Positions 18,126 to 26,762 of a stretch of 64,000 nt of DNA are shown in pieces; the first letter of the stretch is position 1; each line of letters opens with the position of its first letter. The position numbers were made by a program, and so were the translations under genes. Origin of the DNA: JAJDXW01 sp965243335. GTDB lineage: Bacteria > Pseudomonadota > Gammaproteobacteria > HK1. The notes under the pieces were generated by a model, which saw only the letters and a list, made by a program, of their open reading frames with translations, did not search any database and was not told the DNA's origin. The stretch is taken from the NCBI GenBank assembly GCA_965243335.1, contig OZ251545.1, forward strand, positions 4,092,001 to 4,156,000, written 5' to 3'.

Positions 18126-19193
18126 GTGGTGATTACAAGTACATCCAACGCAAGGATGCTGCTGGAGAGCTATCTGGGCGCCCCGCGCATGGCTCCGCTC
18201 TTCGTTCTGGGCGACGCCCTGGACGTTCTCAAGGAATTCCCTTCCGATACTTTCGATTGCTGCATGACGAGTCCCCCTTACTGGGGCAAACGGGAGTACG
18301 CAAACAGCGGCATCGGACTCGAGCGGGACTATAGAGACTTCATTCGCAACCTCGGGGCGGTATGCGCCGAAATCAAGCGGGTTCTCAAGCCGGCGGGCTC
18401 CTTCTGGCTGAATATCGGCGACTCCTATGCCGGCAAGAACCTCATCGGCATCCCTTGGCGGGTGGCCTTGGAATTGACGGACAAGCAGGGTTGGATCCTG
18501 AGAAACAACGTGGTCTGGAACAAGGTCAAGGGAGGGCCTGACAACACGAAGGATCGTCTGCGGAACGTCCATGAAGACGTCTTCCATTTCGTCAAGTCTC
18601 CGCGAGGGTACTACTACGACGTCGATGCCATCCGCAGTACGCCGAAACAGGCGAAAGTGGTCAACGGCTCGGTGGTTTCCGCCACAGGAGTGCGCGGGGT
18701 ACGGTACAGGAGGCAAATAGAGCTGTCTTCGGATCTCACTGAAAGGGAGAAGATGGATGCCTTCGATGCATTGGAGCGGATGCTCAGCCGTGTTTCGATT
18801 GGCGAGATTGCAGACTTTCGCATGATCATTCGCGGCCAGCAGAGGACGACCCATTCCGATTCCGAGAAGGTGTCCGGGAGAGCGAAGGAGCTCAGGGAAA
18901 AGGGATTCTATTTTCTGAAGTACCATCCGAACGGAAGCAAGCCTTCCGACGTCTGGGACATTCTTCCCGAGGACACCCAGAAGCGAAAGATTCATTTCGC
19001 TCCCTATCCCGAAGATCTGTGCAAAATTCCGATCCTGGCTACTTCCCCCAGGGGCGGCTTGGTCCTCGATCCCTTCTGCGGGACGGGCACGACCATGTCC
19101 GTGGCCAGCATGTTCGAAAGGAAATCGGTTGGCATAGACCTTTCGGATGAATACCTTGCGATTGCAGAAAAAAGGAGCGCCAAACTGCTATGA
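18126..19193 (+). CDS. Type II DNA methyltransferase (N4-cytosine/N6-adenine class)
   Basis: About 355 residues. The catalytic motif 'TSPPYWGKREY' comes first and the AdoMet motif 'DPFCGTGTTMSVA' comes near the C-terminus, the beta-class order. 'SFWLNIGDSY', 'KPSDVWDI' and the ending 'GIDLSDEYLAIAEKR' are typical of small-molecule-like DNA methylases. S-P-P-Y favours N4-cytosine, though N6-adenine cannot be excluded. GTG at 18126 is chosen because CAGGGA lies seven bases upstream; GTG 18129 and ATG 18156 are alternatives. It overlaps the NotI-like nuclease gene by four bases. Base composition is clearly lower in GC than the neighbours, consistent with transfer. It would protect host sites from that nuclease. 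Confidence 0.85.
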   Translation: MVITSTSNARMLLESYLGAPRMAPLFVLGDALDVLKEFPSDTFDCCMTSPPYWGKREYANSGIGLERDYRDFIRNLGAVCAEIKRVLKPAGSFWLNIGDSYAGKNLIGIPWRVALELTDKQGWILRNNVVWNKVKGGPDNTKDRLRNVHEDVFHFVKSPRGYYYDVDAIRSTPKQAKVVNGSVVSATGVRGVRYRRQIELSSDLTEREKMDAFDALERMLSRVSIGEIADFRMIIRGQQRTTHSDSEKVSGRAKELREKGFYFLKYHPNGSKPSDVWDILPEDTQKRKIHFAPYPEDLCKIPILATSPRGGLVLDPFCGTGTTMSVASMFERKSVGIDLSDEYLAIAEKRSAKLL

Positions 19194-20056
19194 GCGACGT
19201 GATCGAGCTTTTCGGGGAAACCACCTTGCCGGATCAGGGCACGGAATGGGGTGCTGTCGTCGAGCGCCAGTGGTGTCCTTTCCTCGACCGCAAGTGCATG
19301 AAGATCAGAAAGAGCCAGCCTGAAATCGCAATAGGGACGTGTTCGGTATTCTACGGCAAGGCCAAGCGACCTCTCGTGATTTGTCCCTTCCGGTTGCTGG
19401 AACGAAGGCAGATATTCGTCGACTGTCTGCACCTCCTTTCCACGCACGGCCCCGGCAACGAGCTCCATATCGTACCGGAAGTATGGGTGCCGGGCGGGAG
19501 CGTCGATTATTTTCTCGTTTCTGTTCGCGACGGGAAGGTGAAGGATTTCGTTGGAATGGAATTGCAAACGTTGGACACCACCGGCACGGTGTGGCCGGCA
19601 CGGCAGCGATTTCTCCAAAGTGTCGGTGTGAATGGCGTTCGGGAAGATCCCCCGCCGTACCGGACTTACGGCATGAATTGGAAGATGACAGCCAAGACGA
19701 TTCTGGTCCAGCTTCACCACAAAATCCAGACCTTCGAAGCCATCAACAAACACTTGACGCTTGTGGTTCAGGACTCTCTGCTGGAATATCTCCGCAACAA
19801 TTTCCAGTTTTCACATTTCAATGATGCGCGACTCGGTGATCCCATGCAAATCCATTCATATCAAATGACTCGAAAGGAAGACGGTTCGTATTCATTGCAG
19901 CTCGATTCTCGTTTGAGTACGGATTCCAGGGGCATCGCGGCTTGTCTGGGACTCCAGGCGGAGGCGAATATCGATCTCGAACGGCTTGTTCAAAGGCTTG
20001 AAACGAAAATCTCGACTCAGACGCTGTTCGTATTGGGGAACGCTCTGCTCCGGTAG
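19190..20056 (+). CDS. NotI-like type II restriction endonuclease
   Basis: A 288-residue protein resembling the NotI family. Four cysteines at positions 29, 36, 51 and 65 ('QWCPFLDRKC', 'IGTCSVFYG', 'VICPFRLLERRQIF') match the metal-binding cluster known in NotI. 'VPGGSVDYFLVS' followed by 'VGMELQTLDTTGT' gives the PD-(D/E)xK-type core with E-x-Q. NotI cuts GCGGCCGC; the specificity of this member is inference. One such octamer lies at 39861-39868. It starts inside the methylase stop (ATGA) and has similar low-GC codon use. It should cleave unmethylated incoming DNA. Confidence 0.75.
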   Translation: MSDVIELFGETTLPDQGTEWGAVVERQWCPFLDRKCMKIRKSQPEIAIGTCSVFYGKAKRPLVICPFRLLERRQIFVDCLHLLSTHGPGNELHIVPEVWVPGGSVDYFLVSVRDGKVKDFVGMELQTLDTTGTVWPARQRFLQSVGVNGVREDPPPYRTYGMNWKMTAKTILVQLHHKIQTFEAINKHLTLVVQDSLLEYLRNNFQFSHFNDARLGDPMQIHSYQMTRKEDGSYSLQLDSRLSTDSRGIAACLGLQAEANIDLERLVQRLETKISTQTLFVLGNALLR

Positions 20057-20329
20057 CTTCGGAGCATGAGCCGCCCCTTGAGGGTGCGAAGATCGCCTCC
20101 CTTGTTTTCCCGTCGATGGTTCACCGACCGATCGGATCGCAGGTCTGCGGAGGTCGCCGTGGGTGCCCTGGACGGCTTCCGTGGGTCGCGGGCCAACGTT
20201 CGCGATGAGCAGGAAGGCGGTCCCCGTCCGGCAGAATGCACGCATTGCCATGCTGCCGGAGCGGTTGATCGCGGCTTCGATGTGCGGCATCGTGCCCGTT
20301 CCCGGCGAGCTGCGAGGTTTCTTGGCTTC

Positions 20330-21517
20330 ATGCCTGTGAATCGGACCCGGAATGGGGGTGGGCACCGGCCCGGCCGGCGGCGGGGCGGCAGCGGCAGGCT
20401 TGCCGCCGGGTTGCTGGCGTGGGCCGGGGCGGGGCTCCTGACCGGCGGCGCGGGCAATGCGGTGGCGCCCTCTGCGGCGGCCCAGTCGGCCCCGGCGGAG
20501 GCGCCGAGCGTGATCGTCGCTACCGTCGAGCGGCGGGAGGTGACGCCCAGCTTCGTCTTCGTCGGGCGGGTCGAGGCGGCCGAGACGGTCGATCTCGTGG
20601 CGCGGGTCGAAGGCTTCCTGGAACGGCGCGGCTTCCGCGAGGGCGGCGACATCGAGCGGGGCGACCTGCTGTTTCTCATCGAGCAGGCCCCGTACCGGAT
20701 CGCGGTCGAGCAGCGCGAGGCCGACCTTGCCGGCGCACAGGCGAACCTCGACAACGCCCGGGGAGACTTCACGCGCAAGGAGGCCCTGGTGAAGCGCGGG
20801 ACCCTGGCCCCTTCCGCGCTCGACGAAGCCCGCGCCGCCCTCGGCACGGCGCGCGCCGGGGTCCAGCAGGCGCAGGCGGCCCTTCGCCGCGCCCAGCTCG
20901 ACCTCTCCTACACGGAGGTGGTGAGCCCGATCGCCGGCCGCGCCAGCCGGGCGGCGTTCAGCGTGGGCTCGTTCGTGCGGCCGAACGGCGGGGTCCTCGC
21001 GACGGTGACGAGCATCGACCCGGTCCACGTCACCATCGCGGTCCCGGAGCGGGACCTCATCGAGGCCCGCCGCCAGGGGATGGACCTCGACGACCCGCCG
21101 GTCGCGCCCTCGCTGCGGCTGTCGGACGGCAGCGACTACGAGCACGCGGGGGACTTCGACTACCTCGCCCCGGCGGTGGATCGGGCGACGGACACGGTCC
21201 TCGCCCGCGCGGTGTTCCCGAACCCGGACGGGGTGCTGCTGCCGGGCCAGTTCGTCACCGTGATCGTGCGCGAGAAGCAGCCGCTCTCCACCTTGGTCGT
21301 TCCCCAGGCGGCGGTGCAGCGGGACCGGCAGGGGCGCTTCGTCCTCGTCGTGGACCGCGCGGACCGGGTCGAAGTCCGCCGGGTCGCCCTCGGGGACCGG
21401 ACCGGCGCGGACTGGACCGTCTCCGACGGCCTCGCCGAAGGCGAGCGGGTGGTCGTCCAGGGCCTCCAGAAGATCCGCCCGGACATGGTGGTCAACCCGG
21501 TCGAGCGCCGGGACTGA
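20330..21517 (+). CDS. RND efflux membrane-fusion (periplasmic adaptor) protein
   Basis: A 395-residue HlyD/AcrA-family adaptor. An Arg/Gly-rich start precedes a hydrophobic segment at about residues 24-45, acting as signal or anchor. 'FVGRVEAAETVDLVARVEGFLE' opens the lipoyl domain, a coiled-coil hairpin spans about 110-165, 'LDLSYTEVVSPIAGRA' closes the lipoyl half, and beta-barrel and membrane-proximal domains follow ('LLPGQFVTVIV'). It links the inner-membrane pump at 21545 to an outer-membrane channel, whose gene is not in the window. ATG at 20330 agrees with the duplicated upstream copy; earlier in-frame codons lie in sequence without coding character. Confidence 0.9.
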   Translation: MPVNRTRNGGGHRPGRRRGGSGRLAAGLLAWAGAGLLTGGAGNAVAPSAAAQSAPAEAPSVIVATVERREVTPSFVFVGRVEAAETVDLVARVEGFLERRGFREGGDIERGDLLFLIEQAPYRIAVEQREADLAGAQANLDNARGDFTRKEALVKRGTLAPSALDEARAALGTARAGVQQAQAALRRAQLDLSYTEVVSPIAGRASRAAFSVGSFVRPNGGVLATVTSIDPVHVTIAVPERDLIEARRQGMDLDDPPVAPSLRLSDGSDYEHAGDFDYLAPAVDRATDTVLARAVFPNPDGVLLPGQFVTVIVREKQPLSTLVVPQAAVQRDRQGRFVLVVDRADRVEVRRVALGDRTGADWTVSDGLAEGERVVVQGLQKIRPDMVVNPVERRD

Positions 21518-21544
21518 GCACGGGAGCGGGAGCGCGCGCCGCGC

Positions 21545-24500
21545 ATGTTCTCCGGATTCTTCATCGGCCGGCCGAAGTTCGCCTTCGTCATCTCCATCGT
21601 GATCGTCCTCGCGGGGGCGATCGCCATCCGCTCCATCCCGGTCGCCGAGTTCCCCGAGATCGCCCCGCCCCAGGTCCAGGTGACGGCGAGCTACCCGGGG
21701 GCGGACGCCCAGGTGGTGCAGGAGGCGGTGGCCGCGCCCCTCGAGGCCGAGATCAACGGCGTCGAGGGGATGCTCTACATGTCCTCGACCAGCTCCAACG
21801 GCGGCGGCTACGCGCTGACGATCACCTTCGCGGTCGGCACGGACCCCGACATCGCCGCGGTCAACGTACAGAACCGGGTGGCGATCGCCGAGTCCCGGCT
21901 GCCGCAGGACGTGGTCCGGCAGGGGATCGTCACCCGTAAGCAGTCCTCGAACATGCTGATGGTGATCAACCTCACGTCGCCGGAAGGGACGCACGACGGG
22001 CTGTTCCTGAGCAACTACGCCTCGATCCACCTCCAGGACCCGCTGGCCCGGGTCGGCGGGGTGGGGAACGTGGCGCAGTTCGGGGCGCTGGACTACGGCA
22101 TGAGGGTGTGGCTGGACCCGAACCGGCTGGCCCTGCTGAAGCTGACCGCGGCGGACGTCGCGGCCGCCATCCGGGCGCAGAACGTGCAGGCGACGGCCGG
22201 CCAGATCGGCGCCCCGCCGTTCGAGGCCGGCGCGCCGTCCGGCGGGGGCGGCTCGCCCGGCAGCGGCGCGTCACTCGACGGCGCGCCGCAGTTCCAGTAC
22301 GCGATCCGGGCCAGGGGGCGGCTCGCGAGCGTGGAGGAGTTCGGGAACGTCATCGTGCGGGCCGACGCGGACGGCTCCTTCGTCCGGCTGCGGGACGTGG
22401 CCCGGGTGGAGCTGGGCTCGCAGGTCTACGACGCCGTCTCGAAGCTCAACAACCGGCCGGCGGCCATGGTCGCGGTCTACCAGTCGCCGGGGGCCAACGC
22501 GCTCACGGTGGCGGACGCGGTCCATGCGCGGCTCGCGGCCCTCTCGCAACGCTTCCCGCCGGACGTCGAATACAAGGTCCTCTACGACACCACGCAGGCC
22601 GTGCGCGCGTCCGTGCGGGAGGTCGTCCAGACCCTGTTCATCACCTTCGTGCTGGTGGTCGCGGTCACCTTCCTCTTCCTCGGCGACTGGCGCTCGACCC
22701 TCATCCCGACCCTCGCGATCCCGGTGTCGCTGATCGGCGCCTACGCGGCGCTCTACGCGCTCGGCTTCTCCGCCAACATGATCACCCTGTTCGCGACCAT
22801 CCTGGCCATCGGCGTGGTGGTGGACGACAGCATCGTGGTGGTGGAGAACGTGCAGCGCGTGATGTCGGAGACCGGGCAGGAGGCGCGGGCCGCGACCCGG
22901 CAGGCGATGGGGGAGGTGACCGGGCCGGTGGTCGCGACCACCCTGGTGCTGCTGGCGGTGTTCCTCCCGGTCTCGTTCATGCCGGGCGTCACCGGGGCGC
23001 TGTACCAGCAGTTCTCGGTGACGATCTGCGTGGCGGTGGCGCTGTCCTCGGTCAATGCGCTGACCCTGTCGCCGGCGCTGTGCGCGCTGCTGCTCAAGCC
23101 CCAGCCCCCCGCGGCGGCGGGAAGCGGCGACGGCGGCGACCGGCCGGGCCGGTTGGCCCGGATGGGGGGGAAGGTGCGCGACGGCTACGCGGGGCTGGTC
23201 GGGCGGATGATCCGCCGCCGCGCCGTCTCGATGCTGGTCTTCGCGGTGATCGCGGGGGGCGCGGTCTACCTGTTCCGGGCGGCCCCGACCGGCTTCCTGC
23301 CGCTTGAGGACAAGGGCGCGTTCTTCGTCAACGTGCAGCTACCGGCCGGCGCGTCGCTCGCCCGCACCGAGGCGGCGGTCGAGCGGGCGAGCGCGATGGT
23401 GCGCGAGGTCGACGGGGTCACCGACGTCATCTCGGTGGCCGGGTTCAGCCTCCTCGGGGGCGCCGCCTCCAACAGCGCGCTCATCATCCCCATCCTCGCG
23501 CACTGGGACGAGCGCACCGCGCCCGGGCTGCGCTGGTACGTCATTCTCGGCGAGATCAACCGCCGCCTCGCGACGCTGCTGGAGGCGGAGGCATTCGCCT
23601 TCCCGCCGCCGCCCATCGTCGGGGTGGGGATGAGCGGCGGCATCGAGGCGCAGCTCCAGGACTTCGCGGGGCGCTCGCCCCAGGACCTGGCGGCGGCCCT
23701 GCGCGCGCTGGTGTTCAACGCCAACCAGGATCCGGCCCTGGCCAACGTCTTCAGCACCTACGCGGCGAACGTGCCGCAGCTCTTCCTGGACATCGACCGC
23801 GACAAGGCCGAGGCGCTCGGCGTCCCGGTGGCGGAGATCTTCTCCGTCCTCCAGGCGAGCCTCGGATCGTCCTACGTCAACGACTTCAACCTGTTCGGGA
23901 AGGTCTACCGGGTCATCCTGCAGGCCGAGGCGCGCCACCGGAACACCGTCGAGGACATCGGCCGGCTGCACGTGCGCAACGCCGCCGGCGACATGATCCC
24001 GCTGCGCGCCTTGGTGGCGGACGTGGAGACGACCCTCGGGCCGCTCTCCATCTCGCGCTACAACCAGGCGCAGGCGGCGGCGCTGTCGGGTTCCAACGGG
24101 GCGGGCTTCAGCACCGGCGAGGCCATCCGGGCGCTGGAGGCGGTGGCGGGGAAGGTGCTGCCGGAGGGCTACGCCATCGAATGGACCGGGACTTCCCGGC
24201 AGGAGCTCGAAGCCGGCGGCCTCGTCGCGGTCATCTTCGCTCTGGCCCTGGTGTTCGCCTACCTGTTCCTGGTGGCGCAGTACGAGAGCTGGAGCACGCC
24301 GGTGTCGGTGATCCTCTCGGTGGTCATCGCGGTGTTCGGGGCGCTGGTCCCGCTGGCGGCGCTGCCGTTCCTCGACAACAACCTCTACGCCCAGATCGGG
24401 ATGGTGATGCTGATCGGGCTGGCGAGCAAGAACGCGATCCTGATCGTGGAGTTCGCGAAGGTGCGGCGCGACGCGGGGGCGCCCGCGGCGGAAGCGGCGG

Positions 24501-24766
24501 TGGCGGCGGCGCGTCTTCGTTTCCGGGCGGTGATGATGACCGCGCTGTCGTTCATCCTAGGCGTACTCCCGCTGGTGTTCGCAAGCGGCGCGGGAGCGGC
24601 GAGCCGGGTCTCGATCGGCTTCGTGGTGCTGAGCGGGATGGTCGCGGCCACGCTGGTCGGGGTGGTGTTCGTCCCGGTGCTGTACACGGTGGTGGAGCGG
24701 GTGGTCAGGGGGCGAGGAGCGGCCGGCGAGGTCCAGCAGAGGCCGGCGGGGGCCGACCCGGCCTGA
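21545..24766 (+). CDS. RND efflux pump, inner-membrane transporter (AcrB/HAE1 family)
   Basis: A 1073-residue pump, full length for the family, with twelve predicted membrane helices (1, then a 2-6 block near 340-540; 7, then an 8-12 block near 870-1040) and two large periplasmic loops. 'IGVVVDDSIVVVENVQR' carries the two proton-relay aspartates of TM4, and 'IGLASKNAILIVEFAK' the matching Lys of TM10. It exports drugs or other amphiphiles by proton antiport. A Gly/Ser-rich insert lies near residues 228-247. It follows the adaptor gene by 27 bases. Two partial copies of its 3' half lie downstream at 25615-25812 and 27765-28848. Confidence 0.95.
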   Translation: MFSGFFIGRPKFAFVISIVIVLAGAIAIRSIPVAEFPEIAPPQVQVTASYPGADAQVVQEAVAAPLEAEINGVEGMLYMSSTSSNGGGYALTITFAVGTDPDIAAVNVQNRVAIAESRLPQDVVRQGIVTRKQSSNMLMVINLTSPEGTHDGLFLSNYASIHLQDPLARVGGVGNVAQFGALDYGMRVWLDPNRLALLKLTAADVAAAIRAQNVQATAGQIGAPPFEAGAPSGGGGSPGSGASLDGAPQFQYAIRARGRLASVEEFGNVIVRADADGSFVRLRDVARVELGSQVYDAVSKLNNRPAAMVAVYQSPGANALTVADAVHARLAALSQRFPPDVEYKVLYDTTQAVRASVREVVQTLFITFVLVVAVTFLFLGDWRSTLIPTLAIPVSLIGAYAALYALGFSANMITLFATILAIGVVVDDSIVVVENVQRVMSETGQEARAATRQAMGEVTGPVVATTLVLLAVFLPVSFMPGVTGALYQQFSVTICVAVALSSVNALTLSPALCALLLKPQPPAAAGSGDGGDRPGRLARMGGKVRDGYAGLVGRMIRRRAVSMLVFAVIAGGAVYLFRAAPTGFLPLEDKGAFFVNVQLPAGASLARTEAAVERASAMVREVDGVTDVISVAGFSLLGGAASNSALIIPILAHWDERTAPGLRWYVILGEINRRLATLLEAEAFAFPPPPIVGVGMSGGIEAQLQDFAGRSPQDLAAALRALVFNANQDPALANVFSTYAANVPQLFLDIDRDKAEALGVPVAEIFSVLQASLGSSYVNDFNLFGKVYRVILQAEARHRNTVEDIGRLHVRNAAGDMIPLRALVADVETTLGPLSISRYNQAQAAALSGSNGAGFSTGEAIRALEAVAGKVLPEGYAIEWTGTSRQELEAGGLVAVIFALALVFAYLFLVAQYESWSTPVSVILSVVIAVFGALVPLAALPFLDNNLYAQIGMVMLIGLASKNAILIVEFAKVRRDAGAPAAEAAVAAARLRFRAVMMTALSFILGVLPLVFASGAGAASRVSIGFVVLSGMVAATLVGVVFVPVLYTVVERVVRGRGAAGEVQQRPAGADPA

Positions 24767-24978
24767 CGGCGGGCCGGCGTTGGATACGAGGAACCGCGCA
24801 AGGCGCCGAAAGGACGGTTCGGCGGGCGGCAGTGTACGAAGCCCCTGCACGCGGCGAGGCGGGACGGCTGCCGGAGTGCGTCCTGATCGGCGGCGGTGAA
24901 GTGCAGCCGATGATCCGGCCGCGGCCTCCCGTCGAGGCGTCATGAGGTGGTCGCGACCCCGTGTGAGGCGCGTTCCGC

Positions 24979-25261
24979 TTGATTCAGTCCTTCGCGAACC
25001 GGGATACCGCCGAGCTGTTCCGCAAAGGGAGCAGCCGCCGTTTCGCGGCCCTGTCCGTCCCGGGTCGCGTTGAGAAAGCTGATCCGGATGAATCAAGCCC
25101 GCGTCCTCAGCGATCTTGCCGTTCCGCCCGGGAACCGTCTGGAAGCGCTCCGAGGCAATCTGTCGGGCTTGCACTCCATCCGGATCAATGACCAGTGGCG
25201 CATCGTCTTCCGGTGGACCAGCGAAGGACCTGCACAGGTAGCCATCGTGGACTATCATTGA
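24979..25261 (+). pseudogene. higB: HigB/RelE-type toxin gene with a probable frameshift
   Basis: Two overlapping frames together encode one HigB-like toxin. The first, from TTG at 24979, gives 'MIQSFANRDTAELFRKGSSR'. The second, from about 25070, gives 'LRKLIRMNQ', 'VPPGNRLEALRGN', 'HSIRINDQWRIVFRW' and ends 'AIVDYH'. All are hallmarks of this mRNA-cleaving family. The switch lies near 25055-25070 in a GC run, so a one-base change or sequencing error is likely. The C-terminal frame alone (63 residues) lacks the first strand and helix. The antitoxin follows in the normal HigB-HigA order. Confidence 0.65.
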
Positions 25262-25291
25262 TGCACACCCGTAACGTCATGGGAGATACGC

Positions 25292-25591
25292 ATGGACAAC
25301 CCGATCACACCGGGTGAGATCCTGATGAAGGAGTACCTCGAACCGATGGGGATCCCGCAGAACGCCATGGCCCGCGCCATTGGCGTCGCCCCTCGCGCGA
25401 TCAACGAGATCGTCCATGCGAGGCGTTCGATTACCCCCGCCATGTCCATTCGCTTCGGCGCCTTCTTCGGTCAGTCCGACGAGTTCTGGCATGGCATCCA
25501 GGTGGAGTGCGACTTCCGCAAGCTTGCAGGAGAGAGGAAGAAGCTCACGGACGGGATCCGTCCGGCTTCGACGCTGAGCCAGGCGGTCTGA
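25292..25591 (+). CDS. higA: HigA-type antitoxin (XRE helix-turn-helix)
   Basis: A 99-residue DNA-binding antitoxin. 'ITPGEILMKEYLEPMGIPQNAMARAIGVAPRAINEIVHARRSIT' is the helix-turn-helix region in the VapI/HigA arrangement, followed by 'FFGQSDEFWHGIQVECDF', the conserved second half. It should neutralise the toxin and repress its own promoter. GGGAG sits six bases before the ATG at 25292. The toxin partner just upstream seems frameshifted, so the antitoxin may persist alone or the toxin may be intact if the frameshift is an error. Confidence 0.88.
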   Translation: MDNPITPGEILMKEYLEPMGIPQNAMARAIGVAPRAINEIVHARRSITPAMSIRFGAFFGQSDEFWHGIQVECDFRKLAGERKKLTDGIRPASTLSQAV

Positions 25592-25614
25592 ACCAGATGC
25601 CGGCATCCTCCGCA

Positions 25615-25812
25615 TCAACCCGTTCGGGAAGGTCTACCGGGTCATCCTCCAGGCCGAGGCGCGCTACCTGAACGCCGTCGAGGACATCGGTCCGCTGCAC
25701 GTGCGCAACGCCGCCGGCGACATGATCCCGCTGCGCGCCCTGGTGGCGGACGTGGATACGATCCTCGGGCCGCTCTCCATCTCGCGCTACAACCAGGCGC
25801 AGGCGGCGCTGT
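25615..25812 (+). pseudogene. Internal fragment of an RND pump gene (left flank of the second R-M pair)
   Basis: About 200 bases match 23888-24085 of the intact pump, encoding 'FGKVYRVILQAEAR', 'LHVRNAAGDMIPLRALVADV' and 'LSISRYNQAQAA', with scattered differences. Homology begins abruptly just after the antitoxin gene and ends abruptly at GCGGCGCTGT, immediately before the C-terminal codons of the leftward methyltransferase. Confidence 0.85.
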
Positions 25813-25823
25813 ATCATTTCCGG

Positions 25824-26762
25824 TCAGAGCAGCGATGATTGGGATCGGCCGGGCGTCTTTTCCCTGCCATCCTCATCACGCAACCGCTGGCTCGCTGCCT
25901 TGTGGAAGTCGTCCGCGGCCTCGAATCCGATGAACCGTCGATTCAGGCGCCTGGCGGCAACTGCCGTCGTGCCGCTACCCATGAACGGGTCAAGCACCGT
26001 CTGTCCCTCCTTCGTTGTCAGATCAATCAGAAACGAAACAAGGCGGACAGGTTTCTGGGCTTCATGGATTCGATGCTCATCCTTCGTGAAACCGAACTCG
26101 AGGACGTTCACGGTGCCGATGCCGTAACTCTCGCAAGCCTCGATGTTCATCCCCCCTACACCATGTTCCAGTATGTTGTCCGTTATGGTGCCGCCAATGC
26201 AATACGGTTTCGTCAGCCAGGCAATCGGTTCGAACATCGGCGCCAGGTTTCCCAGGCGCCAGCCATTCCACTTCTCGGCAGCCTCCTCCAGGCCTCGTCT
26301 CTCGAAAACCACACTTACCCTCTGTGCTCTGTGGTAAGCCGATTTTTTCTTCCAGGCGAGTATGTCCTTCAACAGGAACCCGCTGTCCTCGAAGGCGTTG
26401 ATCGCGCGATGGATCGTCCGACGCGCACCGAACAGGAAGATCGAGCTGCCGCTCTTCATTTTCGGGAACACCATCCGTGACCACGACCGGCACCAGTCCT
26501 CGTATTCCTTTCCGATGTTGCGATCCGACCGAGACCACCCGTTGATCGGCTTTCCTCGCCGCTTGAACGCCGCCTTGCCTTGCTGAGCAGGGGATTTCCC
26601 CAGCAGCGCCGAGTTCTGGTTGCGATGCAGCACGTCCCAATCATCCATGGCGATGCCGTATGGAATATCGGAAAGAAACAGATCGATGCTGCCGTTCTCG
26701 AGGCAGGGAAGGTGCTCTCGGCAGTCACCGAGCGTAATTTTGTCGAGATAGCGGCCGTTCAC
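25824..26762 (-). CDS. HindIII-type DNA adenine methyltransferase
   Basis: A 312-residue beta-class methylase: 'LFLSDIPYGIAMDDWD' (catalytic D-I-P-Y) comes first and the AdoMet motif 'DPFMGSGTTAVAARRL' comes late. 'NSALLGKSPAQQGK', 'KRRGKPINGWSRSDR' and 'LTKPYCIGGTITDN' resemble M.HindIII-like enzymes, which methylate the first A of AAGCTT. That specificity is inference from the partner nuclease. Its ATG overlaps the nuclease stop. The last dozen codons run up to the RND fragment, so the tail may be altered by the junction. Lower GC than the surroundings. Confidence 0.85.
   Translation of the reverse strand: MNGRYLDKITLGDCREHLPCLENGSIDLFLSDIPYGIAMDDWDVLHRNQNSALLGKSPAQQGKAAFKRRGKPINGWSRSDRNIGKEYEDWCRSWSRMVFPKMKSGSSIFLFGARRTIHRAINAFEDSGFLLKDILAWKKKSAYHRAQRVSVVFERRGLEEAAEKWNGWRLGNLAPMFEPIAWLTKPYCIGGTITDNILEHGVGGMNIEACESYGIGTVNVLEFGFTKDEHRIHEAQKPVRLVSFLIDLTTKEGQTVLDPFMGSGTTAVAARRLNRRFIGFEAADDFHKAASQRLRDEDGREKTPGRSQSSLL

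Noticed and set aside
20066..20329. Upstream extension of the membrane-fusion protein to 20066
   Set aside because: The duplicated copy at 17801 diverges upstream of the leader, and the signal/anchor segment follows ATG 20330.
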